Assembly: GCA_014650415.1 (NCBI GenBank)
Contig: BMUX01000017.1
Location: 62,001 to 126,000 of the forward strand
Reading direction: 5' to 3'
Origin: Streptomyces spiroverticillatus
Lineage (GTDB): Bacteria > Actinomycetota > Actinomycetes > Streptomycetales > Streptomycetaceae
DNA length: 64,000 bases
Shown here: piece after piece, positions 18,158 to 26,935 of the stretch
Position numbering within the stretch: the first letter of the stretch is position 1
How the letters are laid out: the number at the start of each line of letters is the position of its first letter
Program-made: the position numbers and the translations under genes
The notes under the pieces: model-generated
What the model saw: the letters and a program-made list of their open reading frames with translations, nothing else
The model's database searches: none
What the model was told of the DNA's origin: nothing

Positions 18158-18775
18158 TCAGCCGCCGCCTTGCAGGGCATCCAAGTGCCGCCCCAGCACT
18201 TGCCGGAGCAGCTTCGGCGGAAAGCGGTCCGGCAGCAGCGTCGCCTGGAGAGTGAGACCGTTGAGCAGGGCTGCCGGCTGCGTGCTTTCCAGTACGACGT
18301 CCACGTCGGCCGGAAGCCCGCCGGTGCGCCGGGCCTCGTGCAGCACGCGCGACAGCAGGGCGTGCTGCTCCGTCTGCATCTCGGCTGCGCAGGGCCGCAG
18401 TTCGGGGCGGGTGTGCGCGGCACCCGTGAAGGCGAGCCAGAGTGCCGACTCCTGGCGGCGGTCCTCGCTCAAGGGGAGGAACTCGGCCAGGAGTCCTTCC
18501 GTCGCGGCCCGGCGGTCGATGCGGCTGTCGGGATCCAGGAGCCGGTCGGCGTGGGCACGGATGCGCTCGCCGATGCGCCGGCTCAACTCCCGCATCGCAA
18601 AGATCATCAACTCGTCGTGGTCGGCGAAGCAGTGCCGGACCGAGCCCACGGCGAGACCGGCCTCGTCGGCCACGTTGCGCAGCGACGCATGCTCCAGTCC
18701 GTGCTCGGCGACGACGGACAGCACGGCCTGCGCCACCGCCCTGCGGCGGGCCACGGGATCGACGATCTGAGGCAT
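18158..18775 (-). CDS. TetR-family transcriptional regulator
   Basis: The 205-aa protein has an N-terminal helix-turn-helix (ASLRNVADEAGLAVGSVRHCFADHDELM, about residues 28-55) and a helical ligand domain. It begins at ATG 18775. In this position TetR genes usually repress a divergent efflux gene; just beyond it lie the decayed remains of a small membrane protein and of an MFS exporter, so its target was probably that lost transporter. Confidence 0.85.
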   Translation of the reverse strand: MPQIVDPVARRRAVAQAVLSVVAEHGLEHASLRNVADEAGLAVGSVRHCFADHDELMIFAMRELSRRIGERIRAHADRLLDPDSRIDRRAATEGLLAEFLPLSEDRRQESALWLAFTGAAHTRPELRPCAAEMQTEQHALLSRVLHEARRTGGLPADVDVVLESTQPAALLNGLTLQATLLPDRFPPKLLRQVLGRHLDALQGGG

Positions 18776-18781
18776 GTCGCG

Positions 18782-18946
18782 GGCGTCACCCTCGGCGCAG
18801 CCCTCGGGGCGCTCCGCGGTGCCACGGTCCAACTCGCCGTCAAGAGAGGCGCCCTGTGGCAGCGCTACACCGGCCGCACCTTTCTTGTGGTGATCGGCAC
18901 CCTGGCAGTCACCGCGGGCTTCGGCGTCCTCGCGGTAAAGCTGTAA
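18782..18946 (+). pseudogene. Fragment of a small integral membrane protein
   Basis: A 54-codon tail reads GVTLGAALGALRGATVQLA, then WQRYTGRTFLVVIGTLAVTAGFGVLAVKL and stops at 18946. It matches the C-terminal part of a four-helix membrane protein but begins directly against the TetR start with no start codon or ribosome site of its own. Confidence 0.5.
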
Positions 18947-19189
18947 AGATGGGCCTGCACGAGAACGCACGCCCCCTCCAGCTCTCCATCGGCGTGAGCT
19001 TTCTCGGCGAGTCCCTGATGGTCGCCGTCCGCGGCAGAGCTTCAGGAATCCCCTTCGCCCCGACACGCGCACGCTGACTGAGCAGTACCGCCACACGGCT
19101 TCGGACGTGGCGGGAGCTGGTCCGGCCCACGGTGCTGTACGGCAGTCCGCGGGTGATGGTGTCCAGGGGCCTCCAGGCCCACGTGGTGC

Positions 19190-19556
19190 AGCAGTCCGGC
19201 TCCAGGACGGCCGGTTCGCCGCCGTCCTACCAGGTCGCGGTGAGCGCGATCCTCGGCAGCATCGGCACCGCCGTCTGCCGCACCCGGATGGAATCCCGAG
19301 CCCCGGCAAACCTCGCCCCGACCAACTGGCCGCCACCGAAGGCGCTTTGGACGGCGCGGTCGACACCGCCCGGGCGCTGCCCGCCTACACCGCCGAGGCC
19401 TTGCGCGACGACGCCTTCGCCCACGAGCTGAGGATCGCCGCCGTGCTCAGCGCGGGACTGACCCTCGCAGCGGCACTGCTGATCGCCCGCCTCCTCCGCC
19501 CCTCACACTCCAGCCCGGCCGACCTCGCCGTACCGACAGGCTCGGCCTGCGGATGA
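19190..19556 (+). pseudogene. C-terminal remnant of a DHA2-type MFS exporter
   Basis: Pieces typical of the last two helices of 14-segment MFS drug exporters are spread over two frames: QVAVSAILGSIGTAVCR near 19230-19280 and, in another frame, AHELRIAAVLSAGLTLAAALL near 19420-19490 with a stop at 19556. The front of the gene is missing. It was probably controlled by the neighbouring TetR. The rest of 18947-19189 holds nothing recognisable. Confidence 0.55.
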
Positions 19557-19622
19557 AAGCTGCTAAACGTACATAACGTGAGAAAATGCCCATTCCGATC
19601 CTCTGCCTGAAAGGAAGTTGCC

Positions 19623-20036
19623 ATGGCCTCGCGTCTCAACCCCTACCTCAGCTTCGACGGGGACGCCCGGCGGGCGTTCGAGTTCTACCAGGAGGTCTTC
19701 GGCGGCACCCTCGCACTGCACACGTTCGGTGAAAGCGGCATGTCCGGCACACCGCAGGCGGACCAGATCATGCACGCGATGCTGGAGACGCCCGGCGGTT
19801 ACACCCTGATGGGTGCGGACACCCCTCCCGGCATGACGTACACCCGCGCCGGCGGCTTCTCGGTGAGCCTCAGCGGTGACGACGACGAGGCGCTGCGCGG
19901 CTACTGGGAGAAGTTGTCGGCCGACGGCACCGTGGCCGTGCCCCTGGCCAAGCAGATGTGGGGTGACGTCTTCGGCATGTGTACGGACCGGTTCGGCGTC
20001 CCGTGGATGGTGAACATCGTCCAGACGCAGAGCTGA
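19623..20036 (+). CDS. PhnB-like VOC-superfamily protein
   Basis: The 137-aa protein starts MASRLNPYLSFDGDARRAFEFYQEVFGG and ends MCTDRFGVPWMVNI, the standard text of PhnB-like/DUF1428-type VOC proteins. A GGAAG site precedes ATG 19623. The group is of unknown catalytic activity (the name comes from E. coli PhnB of the phosphonate operon, itself not needed for phosphonate use). It stands alone. Confidence 0.85.
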   Translation: MASRLNPYLSFDGDARRAFEFYQEVFGGTLALHTFGESGMSGTPQADQIMHAMLETPGGYTLMGADTPPGMTYTRAGGFSVSLSGDDDEALRGYWEKLSADGTVAVPLAKQMWGDVFGMCTDRFGVPWMVNIVQTQS

Positions 20037-20514
20037 CCCGAGTCCGGGCCGACCCGGTTCGCGGGCTCAGCCGGGGCCGGCTGCCGCATCGGGGCGATCA
20101 GGCCCGGCGCGGCCCATTCCTCGGTCATGCGGTCGGCCGCGATGCGGCAGATCTCGACGACGCCGAACCCGGCCTCGACGTCGACCCGCAGCCGGGGAAG
20201 CTCTCCCGCAGGGCCGGGGTTCCCGGCCGCCGGATCTCGCAGCCGTGCAGCGGGCCGGGTGCTCCGGGCAGGCCGGCGGCGAAGTCCTCGGGCGGCAGAT
20301 CGCGATCCACGCGTCCCCTGGGTACGGACGTGTCCGTGACGGTGACCAGGGCGCCGGGGGCCGCGCATCGGCCTCGCGGTGGCCCGCTCCCTGGTCACCG
20401 CGCACGCCCCCCGACCCTGCACAGCGAAGCGAAACGGGCACGACCGGCTTCGTCCCGGAGCTGCCGCGTACGGAGTCCTGACCGCCCCGGCCGGACGCCC
20501 GTGCGCGTCAACCG
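20037..20514. other. Decayed region with no intact gene
   Basis: No complete gene lies in these 478 bases. The minus strand has short coherent pieces in two frames (DRDLPPEDFAAGLPGAPG and FGVVEICRIAADRMTEEW), suggesting a second dead gene, and the right end carries the kinase remnant listed separately. Confidence 0.45.
20363..20481 (+). pseudogene. Tail of a sensor histidine kinase
   Basis: RIGLAVARSLVTAHA at 20363-20407 is the G2-box end of a histidine-kinase ATPase domain (GIGLAVARSLV). After one frame change the text GTTGFVPELP leads to a stop at 20481, matching the usual GTTFRLELP ending. Everything upstream of this is lost. Confidence 0.5.
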
Positions 20515-21657
20515 TCAGGCGGCCACGGCGTCCTCCGGGGCCGCCTCCGTCCGGTGTATCGGTGTGCGCGAGCCCGTCAGGGGAACGCCGGTGCCCCCGT
20601 GCCGGGCCGCCACGATCTCCGCCGCGATGGACAGGGCCGTCTCCTCGGGCGTACGGGCGCCGAGATCGAGGCCGATGGGCGAGTGCAGGCGCGCCAACTC
20701 CCGCTCACCCAAGCCGATTTCGCGCAGCCGACGGTCTCGGTCCTCGTGGGTGCGGCGCGAGCCCATCGCCCCCACGAACGCGACCGGCAGACGCAGCGCC
20801 ACCGCCAGCAGCGGCACGTCGAACTTGGCGTCGTGGGTGAGCACGCACACGACCGTCCGCGCGTCGGTCCGCGTGCGCCGCAGATAGCGGTGCGGCCAGT
20901 CGACCACGACCTCGTCCGCCTCGGGGAAGCGCGCCCGGGTGGCGAAGACGGGGCGGGCGTCGCACACCGTGACGTGGTGGCCGAGGAACTTGCCCGCGCG
21001 CACGAGCGCCGCCGCGAAGTCGATCGCGCCGAAGACGATCATGCGCGGCGGCGGCACGCTCGACTCGACGAGCAGCGTCAGCCCGCCGGGGCAGTGCGTG
21101 CCGTCCGCCGCGAGCTCCAGCGTGCCGGTGCGGCCCGCGTCCAGCAGCGCCCGGCCCTCGGCCGCCGCCGTCCGGTCCAGGCCCGCCGCGCCGCCGAGGC
21201 TTCCTTCGTACGATCCGTCCTGGCGTACGAGAAGTGCGCGGCCGAGGAGCTGCGGCGGCCCGGCGGCGACCCGGACGACCGCCGCCGAACCGCCCTCGGC
21301 GGCGGCCGACAGGGCGGCGGTGAACACCAGCCTGCCCGGTGCGTCCGCGAGCACCGGTGTCACGAGGATGTCGATGACCCCGCCGCAGGTCAGTCCGACG
21401 GCGAAGGCGTCCTCGTCGCTGTACCCGAACCGCTCCAGCACGGTCCTGCCGTCCTCGATCGCCCGCGCGCACAGGTCGTAGACGGCGCCTTCGACGCAGC
21501 CTCCGGAGACCGAGCCGATGACCGTGCCCGCGCGGTCGACGGCGAGACAGGCGCCGGGGCCGCGCGGCGCGCTCCCGCTCACGGCCACGACGGTGGCGAC
21601 GGCGAAGTCCCGGCCCTCCTCGATCCAGCGGCTCAACTCCCGTGCCAGATCCAGCAC
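20515..21657 (-). CDS. paoD: XdhC/CoxI-family molybdenum cofactor insertion chaperone (PaoD-like)
   Basis: The 380-aa protein has the two XdhC domains: the N-terminal CoxI-like part (FAVATVVAVSGSAPRGPGA and GSVSGGCVEGAV with the conserved Cys) and a C-terminal Rossmann part (MIVFGAIDFAAALVRAGKFLGHHVTVCDARPVF). XdhC proteins bind the molybdenum cofactor, help sulfurate or modify it and insert it into molybdenum hydroxylases. It is the last gene of the four-gene operon and lies one base downstream of the large subunit gene, the same place as PaoD in E. coli. Confidence 0.88.
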   Translation of the reverse strand: MLDLARELSRWIEEGRDFAVATVVAVSGSAPRGPGACLAVDRAGTVIGSVSGGCVEGAVYDLCARAIEDGRTVLERFGYSDEDAFAVGLTCGGVIDILVTPVLADAPGRLVFTAALSAAAEGGSAAVVRVAAGPPQLLGRALLVRQDGSYEGSLGGAAGLDRTAAAEGRALLDAGRTGTLELAADGTHCPGGLTLLVESSVPPPRMIVFGAIDFAAALVRAGKFLGHHVTVCDARPVFATRARFPEADEVVVDWPHRYLRRTRTDARTVVCVLTHDAKFDVPLLAVALRLPVAFVGAMGSRRTHEDRDRRLREIGLGERELARLHSPIGLDLGARTPEETALSIAAEIVAARHGGTGVPLTGSRTPIHRTEAAPEDAVAA

Positions 21658-21658
21658 G

Positions 21659-23791
21659 TCAGGCCTCCCCCTGCAGGACGCGGTCGGGGCGGATCGGCAG
21701 CCGGCGGTGGCGAACGCCGGTCGCGTGGTGGACCGCGTTGGCGATCGCGGCGGCGGCCCCCACGATGCCGATCTCGCCGATGCCCTTGATCCCGGCCGGG
21801 TCGTCCGGGTCCGGATCGTCCACCCAGTCCGCCTCGAGGGCGGGGACGTCGGCGTGCGCGGCGATGTGATAGCCGGCCAGGTCGTTGCCGACCAGGCCGC
21901 CGGACGCCCGGTCCCGGACCGCCTCCTCGTGCAGCGCCATCGAGATGCCCCAGACCATCCCGCCGGTGAACTGGGCGCGCGCGGTCAGCGGATTGATGAT
22001 GCGCCCTGCGGCGAAGATCCCGAGCATGCGGCGCACGCGCACCTCGCCGGTGCTCACGTCGACGGCGACCTCGGCGAACTGGGCGCCGTAGGAGTGCCGT
22101 TCCTTCGGCGGGCGGGCGGCGAGGGCAGCCGTGGTGTCCGAGCGCTCGGTGATGCCCTCGGGAGGGATGCCCTCGGGAAGGACGCCGTCGGTGAGCGCGA
22201 GCCGCTCGCGCAGCGCGTCCGCCGCGGCGATGATCGCCCGGCCCCAGGAACTGGTGCCCATGGAGCCCCCGGCCATCATCGCGGGGCCGAAGTCGCTGTC
22301 GCCGATGAGGACGTGGACGCGGTCGGTGCCGACGTGGAGTGCGTCCGCGGCGATCAGGGTCAGTGCGGTCCGCGCGCCGGTACCGATGTCCGCGGCGGTG
22401 ATCCGGACGGTGTACGTGCCGTCCGCCTGCGCGGTGATCGCCGCAGTGGACGGGACGGCACCCGCCGGGAAGGTGGCGGCAGCCGTGCCGGTGCCGAGCA
22501 GCCAGTGGCCCTCGCGGCGCAGGCCGGGCCGAGGGTCGCGGTCCGCCCAGCCGAACCGGCGGGCGCCTTCCCGGAAGCAGGTGAGCAGCCCGCGCCCGGC
22601 GTACGGCAGCCCGGAGACCGGACCCGCTTCGGGCAGGTTGCGGGCCCGCAGCTCGATCGGGTCGATCCCGCACTTCTCGGCGAGCTCGTCGATCGCCGAC
22701 TCCAGCGCGAACGAACCCGGCGCCTCACCCGGCGCGCGCATGAAGGTCGGGGTCGGCACGTCGAGCCGTACGAGCTCGTGGGCCGTGCGGTGGGCGACGG
22801 CGTCGTACAGCACCCGCCCCGGCGCGGCGCTCGGCTCCAGGAACTCGTACACCGTCGAGGACTGGCTCAGCGCCTGGTGCTCCAGCACGCGCAGCCGCCC
22901 GTCGGCGTCCGCCCCGAGCCGGACGCGCTGTGCCGTGGGGCTGCGGTAGCCGACCAGCGAGAACATCTGACGGCGGGTCAGCACGACCCGGACCGGCCGC
23001 TGGAGGAGGGTCGCGGCCATGACCGCGGCGACCTGGTGGGCCCGGACGCCCTTGGAGCCGAAGCCGCCGCCGACGTGCTCGGACAGCACCCGCACCGAGC
23101 CCGGGTCCAGTGAGAACAGGTTCGCGAGCTCGTTCCGTACCCACACCGCGCCCTGATTGGAGTCGACGACCTCCAGCCGGCCACCCTCCCAGCGGGCCGT
23201 CGCCGCGTGCGGCTCCATCGAGTTGTGATGCTCCTCGGGCGTGCTGTACTCGGCCTCCAACACCACGGTGGAACGCGCGAGTTCAGCCTCCAGATCACCC
23301 TTCGCAGTCACCGCCGGTGCGTGCGGGGCGTCCGCCGGTGTGTACGTGCCGGGGTGGCCGGTGCGGAGGCCGACGTCGTGCGGCTCCTCGTCGTACCGCA
23401 CTTCGAGCGCCTCGGCGGCCTCCCTGGCCTGCTCGGAGGTCTCGGCGACGACCAGCGCCACGGGCCAGCCCGCGCACGGCACCCGGTCGTGCTGGAAGAG
23501 CGCGACGGACGGGTCGGGCCTCATCCCCATCAGCCCGGAGTAGTCGGTCTCCACCCGTGGCGCGTTGCCGTGGTGCAGGACGGCGAGAACTCCGGGCAGC
23601 TCCAGCACCGCGCCGTCCTCGACCGAGCGGATGTGGCCACGGGCGACGGTCGACAACACCAGCCAGCCATGGGCGAGTTCGGCGAACGGCAGCTCTCCCG
23701 CGTACCGGGCGGCGCCGGTGACCTTGTCCCGGCCCTCGATGCGGGTGTGCGCGGTGCCGACGGCGCCTCGCAGGGGTGTCACTGCGGTCAT
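21659..23791 (-). CDS. paoC: Molybdenum-cofactor subunit of a PaoABC-type aldehyde oxidoreductase
   Basis: The 710-aa protein is the large subunit of the xanthine oxidase family. It begins RIEGRDKVTGAARYAGELPF, contains the cofactor-contact loop VGGGFGSKG and ends with the catalytic-Glu segment GIKGIGEIGIVG. The length and sequence fit the YagR/PaoC branch rather than the longer eukaryotic enzymes. In that branch the enzyme oxidises aromatic and aliphatic aldehydes to acids. Its start overlaps the FAD-subunit stop by 4 bases. The absence of a Tat signal in the partner Fe-S subunit suggests a cytosolic complex here. Confidence 0.88.
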   Translation of the reverse strand: MTAVTPLRGAVGTAHTRIEGRDKVTGAARYAGELPFAELAHGWLVLSTVARGHIRSVEDGAVLELPGVLAVLHHGNAPRVETDYSGLMGMRPDPSVALFQHDRVPCAGWPVALVVAETSEQAREAAEALEVRYDEEPHDVGLRTGHPGTYTPADAPHAPAVTAKGDLEAELARSTVVLEAEYSTPEEHHNSMEPHAATARWEGGRLEVVDSNQGAVWVRNELANLFSLDPGSVRVLSEHVGGGFGSKGVRAHQVAAVMAATLLQRPVRVVLTRRQMFSLVGYRSPTAQRVRLGADADGRLRVLEHQALSQSSTVYEFLEPSAAPGRVLYDAVAHRTAHELVRLDVPTPTFMRAPGEAPGSFALESAIDELAEKCGIDPIELRARNLPEAGPVSGLPYAGRGLLTCFREGARRFGWADRDPRPGLRREGHWLLGTGTAAATFPAGAVPSTAAITAQADGTYTVRITAADIGTGARTALTLIAADALHVGTDRVHVLIGDSDFGPAMMAGGSMGTSSWGRAIIAAADALRERLALTDGVLPEGIPPEGITERSDTTAALAARPPKERHSYGAQFAEVAVDVSTGEVRVRRMLGIFAAGRIINPLTARAQFTGGMVWGISMALHEEAVRDRASGGLVGNDLAGYHIAAHADVPALEADWVDDPDPDDPAGIKGIGEIGIVGAAAAIANAVHHATGVRHRRLPIRPDRVLQGEA

Positions 23792-24783
23792 CGGGCGGCC
23801 TCCTCGGCGAGTTCGGTCAGGACGGTCACGACGAGGTTGTGCAGCAGGGGCACCTTGTAGCCGTTGTCCGGCAGCGGTTCGGCGGCGGCCAGCTCGGCGT
23901 CCGCTGCGGCGGCGAACGCCTCGGCAGTCGCCGGGCCGCCGGTCAGCACCCGCTCTGCCTCCCGCGCCCGCCACGGCCGGGACGCGACCGCCCCGAAGGC
24001 GAGACGCACCTCGTGCACGACGCCGTCGCGTACGTCGAGAGCGGCGGCGAGAGAACCGATGGCGAAGGCATAGGAGGCACGCTCCCGCACCTTGCGGTAG
24101 CGCGAGGCGGCGGCCACCGGCGCCGGCGGGAGCGTGACGGCGGTGATCAGCGCGCCGGGCGGCAGCGCGGTCTCCAGATGCGGGGTCTCGCCCACCGGGA
24201 GATAGAAGTCCGACAGCGCCAACTCGCCCTGCCCGTCCGCCGATTCGAAGGACACGACGGCGTCGAAGGCGGCGAGGGCGACACCCATGTCCGAGGGATG
24301 GGTGGCCACACAGTGCGCGGAGGCACCGAGGATCGCGTGGTTGTGGTGCTCGCCCCGGACGGCTGCGCAGCCGCTGCCGGGGACACGCTTGTTGCACGAG
24401 GTGTGGGTGGGGTCGGCGAAGTAGCCGCAGCGGGTGCGCTGGAGCAGGTTCCCGCCGACCGTGGCCATGTTGCGCAACTGCCCTGAGGCGCCCGCCAGGA
24501 CGGCCTGCGCCAACGCCGGGTAACGGCGGCGCACTTCGGGGTGGGCGGCCACATCGCTGTTGGTGACGGTCGCACCGATCCGCAGCCCGCCGTCCTCGGT
24601 CAACTCGATCTCACCAAGAGGGAGTTGACGTACGTCGACGAGCAGTGCGGGGCGTTCCACGCCGGTCTTCATCAGGTCGACGAGGTTGGTGCCGCCCCCG
24701 AGGAAGCGGGCGTCGGGCACGGTGCCGAGCAGGGCGACCGCACCGGGCACGTCGTGTGCGCGCTGATAGGCGAACTCCCTCAT
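23788..24783 (-). CDS. paoB: FAD subunit of PaoABC-type oxidoreductase, with extra Fe-S ligands
   Basis: The 331-aa protein is a CO-dehydrogenase-type FAD-binding subunit: FLGGGTNLVDLMK and ATVGGNLLQRTRC bind FAD. Cysteines in RTRCGYFADP, SCNKR, GSGC and HCVATHPSDM follow the spacing of PaoB (YagS), which holds an additional [4Fe-4S] cluster that most xanthine dehydrogenase FAD subunits lack. This is the main reason to place the complex in the PaoABC group. Its start overlaps the Fe-S subunit's stop by 4 bases. Confidence 0.88.
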   Translation of the reverse strand: MREFAYQRAHDVPGAVALLGTVPDARFLGGGTNLVDLMKTGVERPALLVDVRQLPLGEIELTEDGGLRIGATVTNSDVAAHPEVRRRYPALAQAVLAGASGQLRNMATVGGNLLQRTRCGYFADPTHTSCNKRVPGSGCAAVRGEHHNHAILGASAHCVATHPSDMGVALAAFDAVVSFESADGQGELALSDFYLPVGETPHLETALPPGALITAVTLPPAPVAAASRYRKVRERASYAFAIGSLAAALDVRDGVVHEVRLAFGAVASRPWRAREAERVLTGGPATAEAFAAAADAELAAAEPLPDNGYKVPLLHNLVVTVLTELAEEAAR

Positions 24784-25340
24784 GCCTGCACCTCCGTGGA
24801 CTCGGGCGTACGGGCGGACGCGGCAGCCCGGGCCACGGCGCGGACGATGGACACGTACGCGCCGCAACGGCACAGGTTGCCGCTCATCCGCTCGCGGATC
24901 TCCTCGTCGGTGAGCGCGGACGGGCCCGCCTCGGGGCGTACATCCGCGGTGACGGCGCTCGGCCAGCCCGCGGCGTGCTCCTCGATCACCCCGAGCGCCG
25001 AACAGATCTGCCCCGGCGTGCAGTAACCGCACTGGTAGCCGTCGAGGTCGAGGAAGGCTTGCTGCACGGGGTGGAGCTGGTCCCCGTCCGCCACGCCTTC
25101 GATCGTGGTGATCTCCCGCCCGTCGGCGGCGACCGCGAGTTGCAGGCAGGACAGGGAGCGGCGCCCGTCGATCAGCACCGTGCAGGCGCCGCACTGGCCC
25201 TGGTCGCACCCCTTCTTCGTACCCGTGAGATCCAAGCGCTCGCGCAGTGCGTCGAGCAGGGTGGTGCGGTGGTCGACGGAGAGCGGGTACTTCTCGCCGT
25301 TGATGATCAGAGTGGTGGAGCCGGTGGTCGGCAGGGCCAC
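24780..25340 (-). CDS. paoA: [2Fe-2S] subunit of PaoABC-type oxidoreductase
   Basis: The 186-aa protein carries two [2Fe-2S] sites: the ferredoxin-like CDQGQCGACTV with a later Cys in SLSC, and the helical GYQCGYCTPGQI with SGNLCRCGAY. It passes electrons from the molybdenum site to FAD. GTG 25340 is preferred, with an AGAGGA site upstream; it gives a normal-length subunit. Longer in-frame starts up to 25505 would overlap the operator region and add no Tat motif, in contrast with E. coli PaoA. First gene of the operon. Confidence 0.88.
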   Translation of the reverse strand: MALPTTGSTTLIINGEKYPLSVDHRTTLLDALRERLDLTGTKKGCDQGQCGACTVLIDGRRSLSCLQLAVAADGREITTIEGVADGDQLHPVQQAFLDLDGYQCGYCTPGQICSALGVIEEHAAGWPSAVTADVRPEAGPSALTDEEIRERMSGNLCRCGAYVSIVRAVARAAASARTPESTEVQA

Positions 25341-25491
25341 GGTCAGTCCTCTTTCGCGTGTGCCGGAGAGCGCCGAGAAGGCGGTCCGGCAGGCAGACGA
25401 GTCAGCAGGTGAACGAGGGGGCTTACGCATCGGAGGCGGGTCCGCGAGCATGGGGCTGCGGAGGGCTTTCGCCGCTATGGTGAACTCAACC

Positions 25492-25533
25492 GGACAGTTG
25501 TCCACTACGGGGCAACGTAACGGACAACTGTCC
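25492..25533. promoter_or_regulatory. Two palindromic operators between paoA and the TetR gene
   Basis: Two 12-base boxes, ggacagttgtcc (25492-25503) and ggacaactgtcc (25522-25533), have identical arms GGACA-N2-TGTCC and are reverse complements of each other. Their centres are 30 bases apart, three helical turns. They lie between the divergent operon and TetR gene and are the likely binding sites of that TetR protein, controlling both directions. Confidence 0.75.
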
Positions 25534-25579
25534 GCCCAGCAAGGCGGAGTTCAGCCGCGAACCCGAAAGCGAGGAGCCG

Positions 25580-26188
25580 GTGCCGCAGGGGAAGGACCAG
25601 CCCGTGTCACGGAAGCAGGACTCGCCTGTGCGCTCGGACGCGCAGCGCAACCGCGAACGCATACTGGCGGTGGCACTGGTCGAGTTGACGCACTGCGCGG
25701 ACGCCGCGCTGAGCGCGATCGCCAGGAAGGCGGGCGTCGGCCAGGGCACCTTCTACCGCAACTTCCCCAACCGCGAATCGCTCGTTCTGGAGATCTACCG
25801 CCACGAGATGCAGCAGGTCGCCGACTCGGCGGCCCACCTGCTCGCGAGCCGCGAGCCGGACCGGGCGCTGCGGGAGTGGATGGACCGCCTCGCCGAGTTC
25901 TCCATGGCCAAGGCCGGTCTGGCGGACGCGCTCCGCCAAGCGACCGGCGCACCGGGCGGCCCGAAGAAACCGGGCCACACTCCGGTGACCGCCGCGGCCG
26001 ACCTCCTGCTCCGCGCCAACGAGGAGGCCGGAACCATCCGTCCGGGCGTGACCGGCGACGACTTCCTCCTCACCATCGCGGGTCTCTGGCTGCTCGACCC
26101 GCACGAGGACTGGCAGCCGCGCGCCACCCGGCTCCTGGACTTCGTCATGGACGGACTGCGCGTGGGCGCTCCGGGGCGGCGCGGCTGA
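25580..26188 (+). CDS. TetR-family regulator of the molybdenum oxidoreductase operon
   Basis: The 202-aa protein has a TetR helix-turn-helix at about residues 40-68 (LSAIARKAGVGQGTFYRNFPNRESLV) and a C-terminal ligand domain. It is divergent from the paoABCD-like operon and next to the paired GGACA-N2-TGTCC boxes, so it most likely represses that operon and itself until an aldehyde or similar ligand binds. The start at 25580 has a GAGGAG site; a GTG at 25604 is an alternative. Confidence 0.82.
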   Translation: MPQGKDQPVSRKQDSPVRSDAQRNRERILAVALVELTHCADAALSAIARKAGVGQGTFYRNFPNRESLVLEIYRHEMQQVADSAAHLLASREPDRALREWMDRLAEFSMAKAGLADALRQATGAPGGPKKPGHTPVTAAADLLLRANEEAGTIRPGVTGDDFLLTIAGLWLLDPHEDWQPRATRLLDFVMDGLRVGAPGRRG

Positions 26189-26191
26189 GGC

Positions 26192-26338
26192 TCAGCGGGC
26201 ATCCGCCCAGGGGCGAAGTTCCAAGCCCGCCACGGATGTTGTGGGCGGGGTGCCCTCCGCCGTGTATGCCTCGGTGGCCGAATCGACGTCGGGGACACAG
26301 TGGAGAAGGTGGTCGAACTCCGTTGATTCGGGCTGCAC
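26192..26338 (-). pseudogene. N-terminal stub of a glyoxalase-like protein
   Basis: Forty-eight codons read STEFDHLLHCVPDVDSATEAY, the start of a glyoxalase-like domain (PF13468 type), then run into unrelated residues and a stop at 26192. The remaining domain is missing. The GTG at 26338 would be its start. Confidence 0.5.
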
Positions 26339-26419
26339 TTCACGCTCCTGGCCGGTTCCGTGGGCAGGGGTCACGACCCCGACAGTGTGCCTTGTCCGAT
26401 GCGGGGCTAGCCTCCGGGG

Positions 26420-26893
26420 ATGGACATGCGGCTTGCGGCGTACGCCGTATGCATCGAGGACGGACGGGTGCTGCTCGTTCAGGCGGTCGAGCCCGACGGC
26501 AGGAGGACCTGGACGCTTCCGGGCGGCAGGGTCGAGCACGCGGAGGACCCGTTCGACGCGGTGGTCCGGGAGGTCGCCGAGGAGACCGGGCTCGACGCGG
26601 TGGTGGAGCGCCTGCTCGGGGTGGACTCCAGGGTCGTACCGGCGGCGGCACGCTGGAGCCCCGGCCGGTCCGACCTGCAGAACGTCGGCATCTTCTACCG
26701 GGTACGCATCCAAGGCGGCCGACTCCGCCCCGAACCGAACGGCGACACGGCCGGAGCCGTCTGGACCCCGGTGGCCGAGATCGCCGGGCTCGGTCGCTCG
26801 TCGCTCGTCGATGTGGGGCTGGCGCTGGCACAGACCCTTCCGGCGACCGGACACGTCGCTCCGGTGCCTTTGGGCGGTCTGATTCGGCACTGA
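26420..26893 (+). CDS. NUDIX hydrolase
   Basis: The 157-aa protein has a complete Nudix box, from GGRVEHAEDPFDAVVREV to AEETGL at about residues 33-57, with the REVAEE metal ligands intact. Nudix enzymes hydrolyse nucleoside diphosphates linked to another group, such as oxidised dNTPs or ADP-ribose. The substrate cannot be told from sequence. Codon 1 is ATG 26420 right after a GGGGA-like site. Confidence 0.85.
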   Translation: MDMRLAAYAVCIEDGRVLLVQAVEPDGRRTWTLPGGRVEHAEDPFDAVVREVAEETGLDAVVERLLGVDSRVVPAAARWSPGRSDLQNVGIFYRVRIQGGRLRPEPNGDTAGAVWTPVAEIAGLGRSSLVDVGLALAQTLPATGHVAPVPLGGLIRH

Positions 26894-26935
26894 GGGGCCG
26901 GGCTCGCGGTGCAGGCCGCGACGAATGCGTACGTG

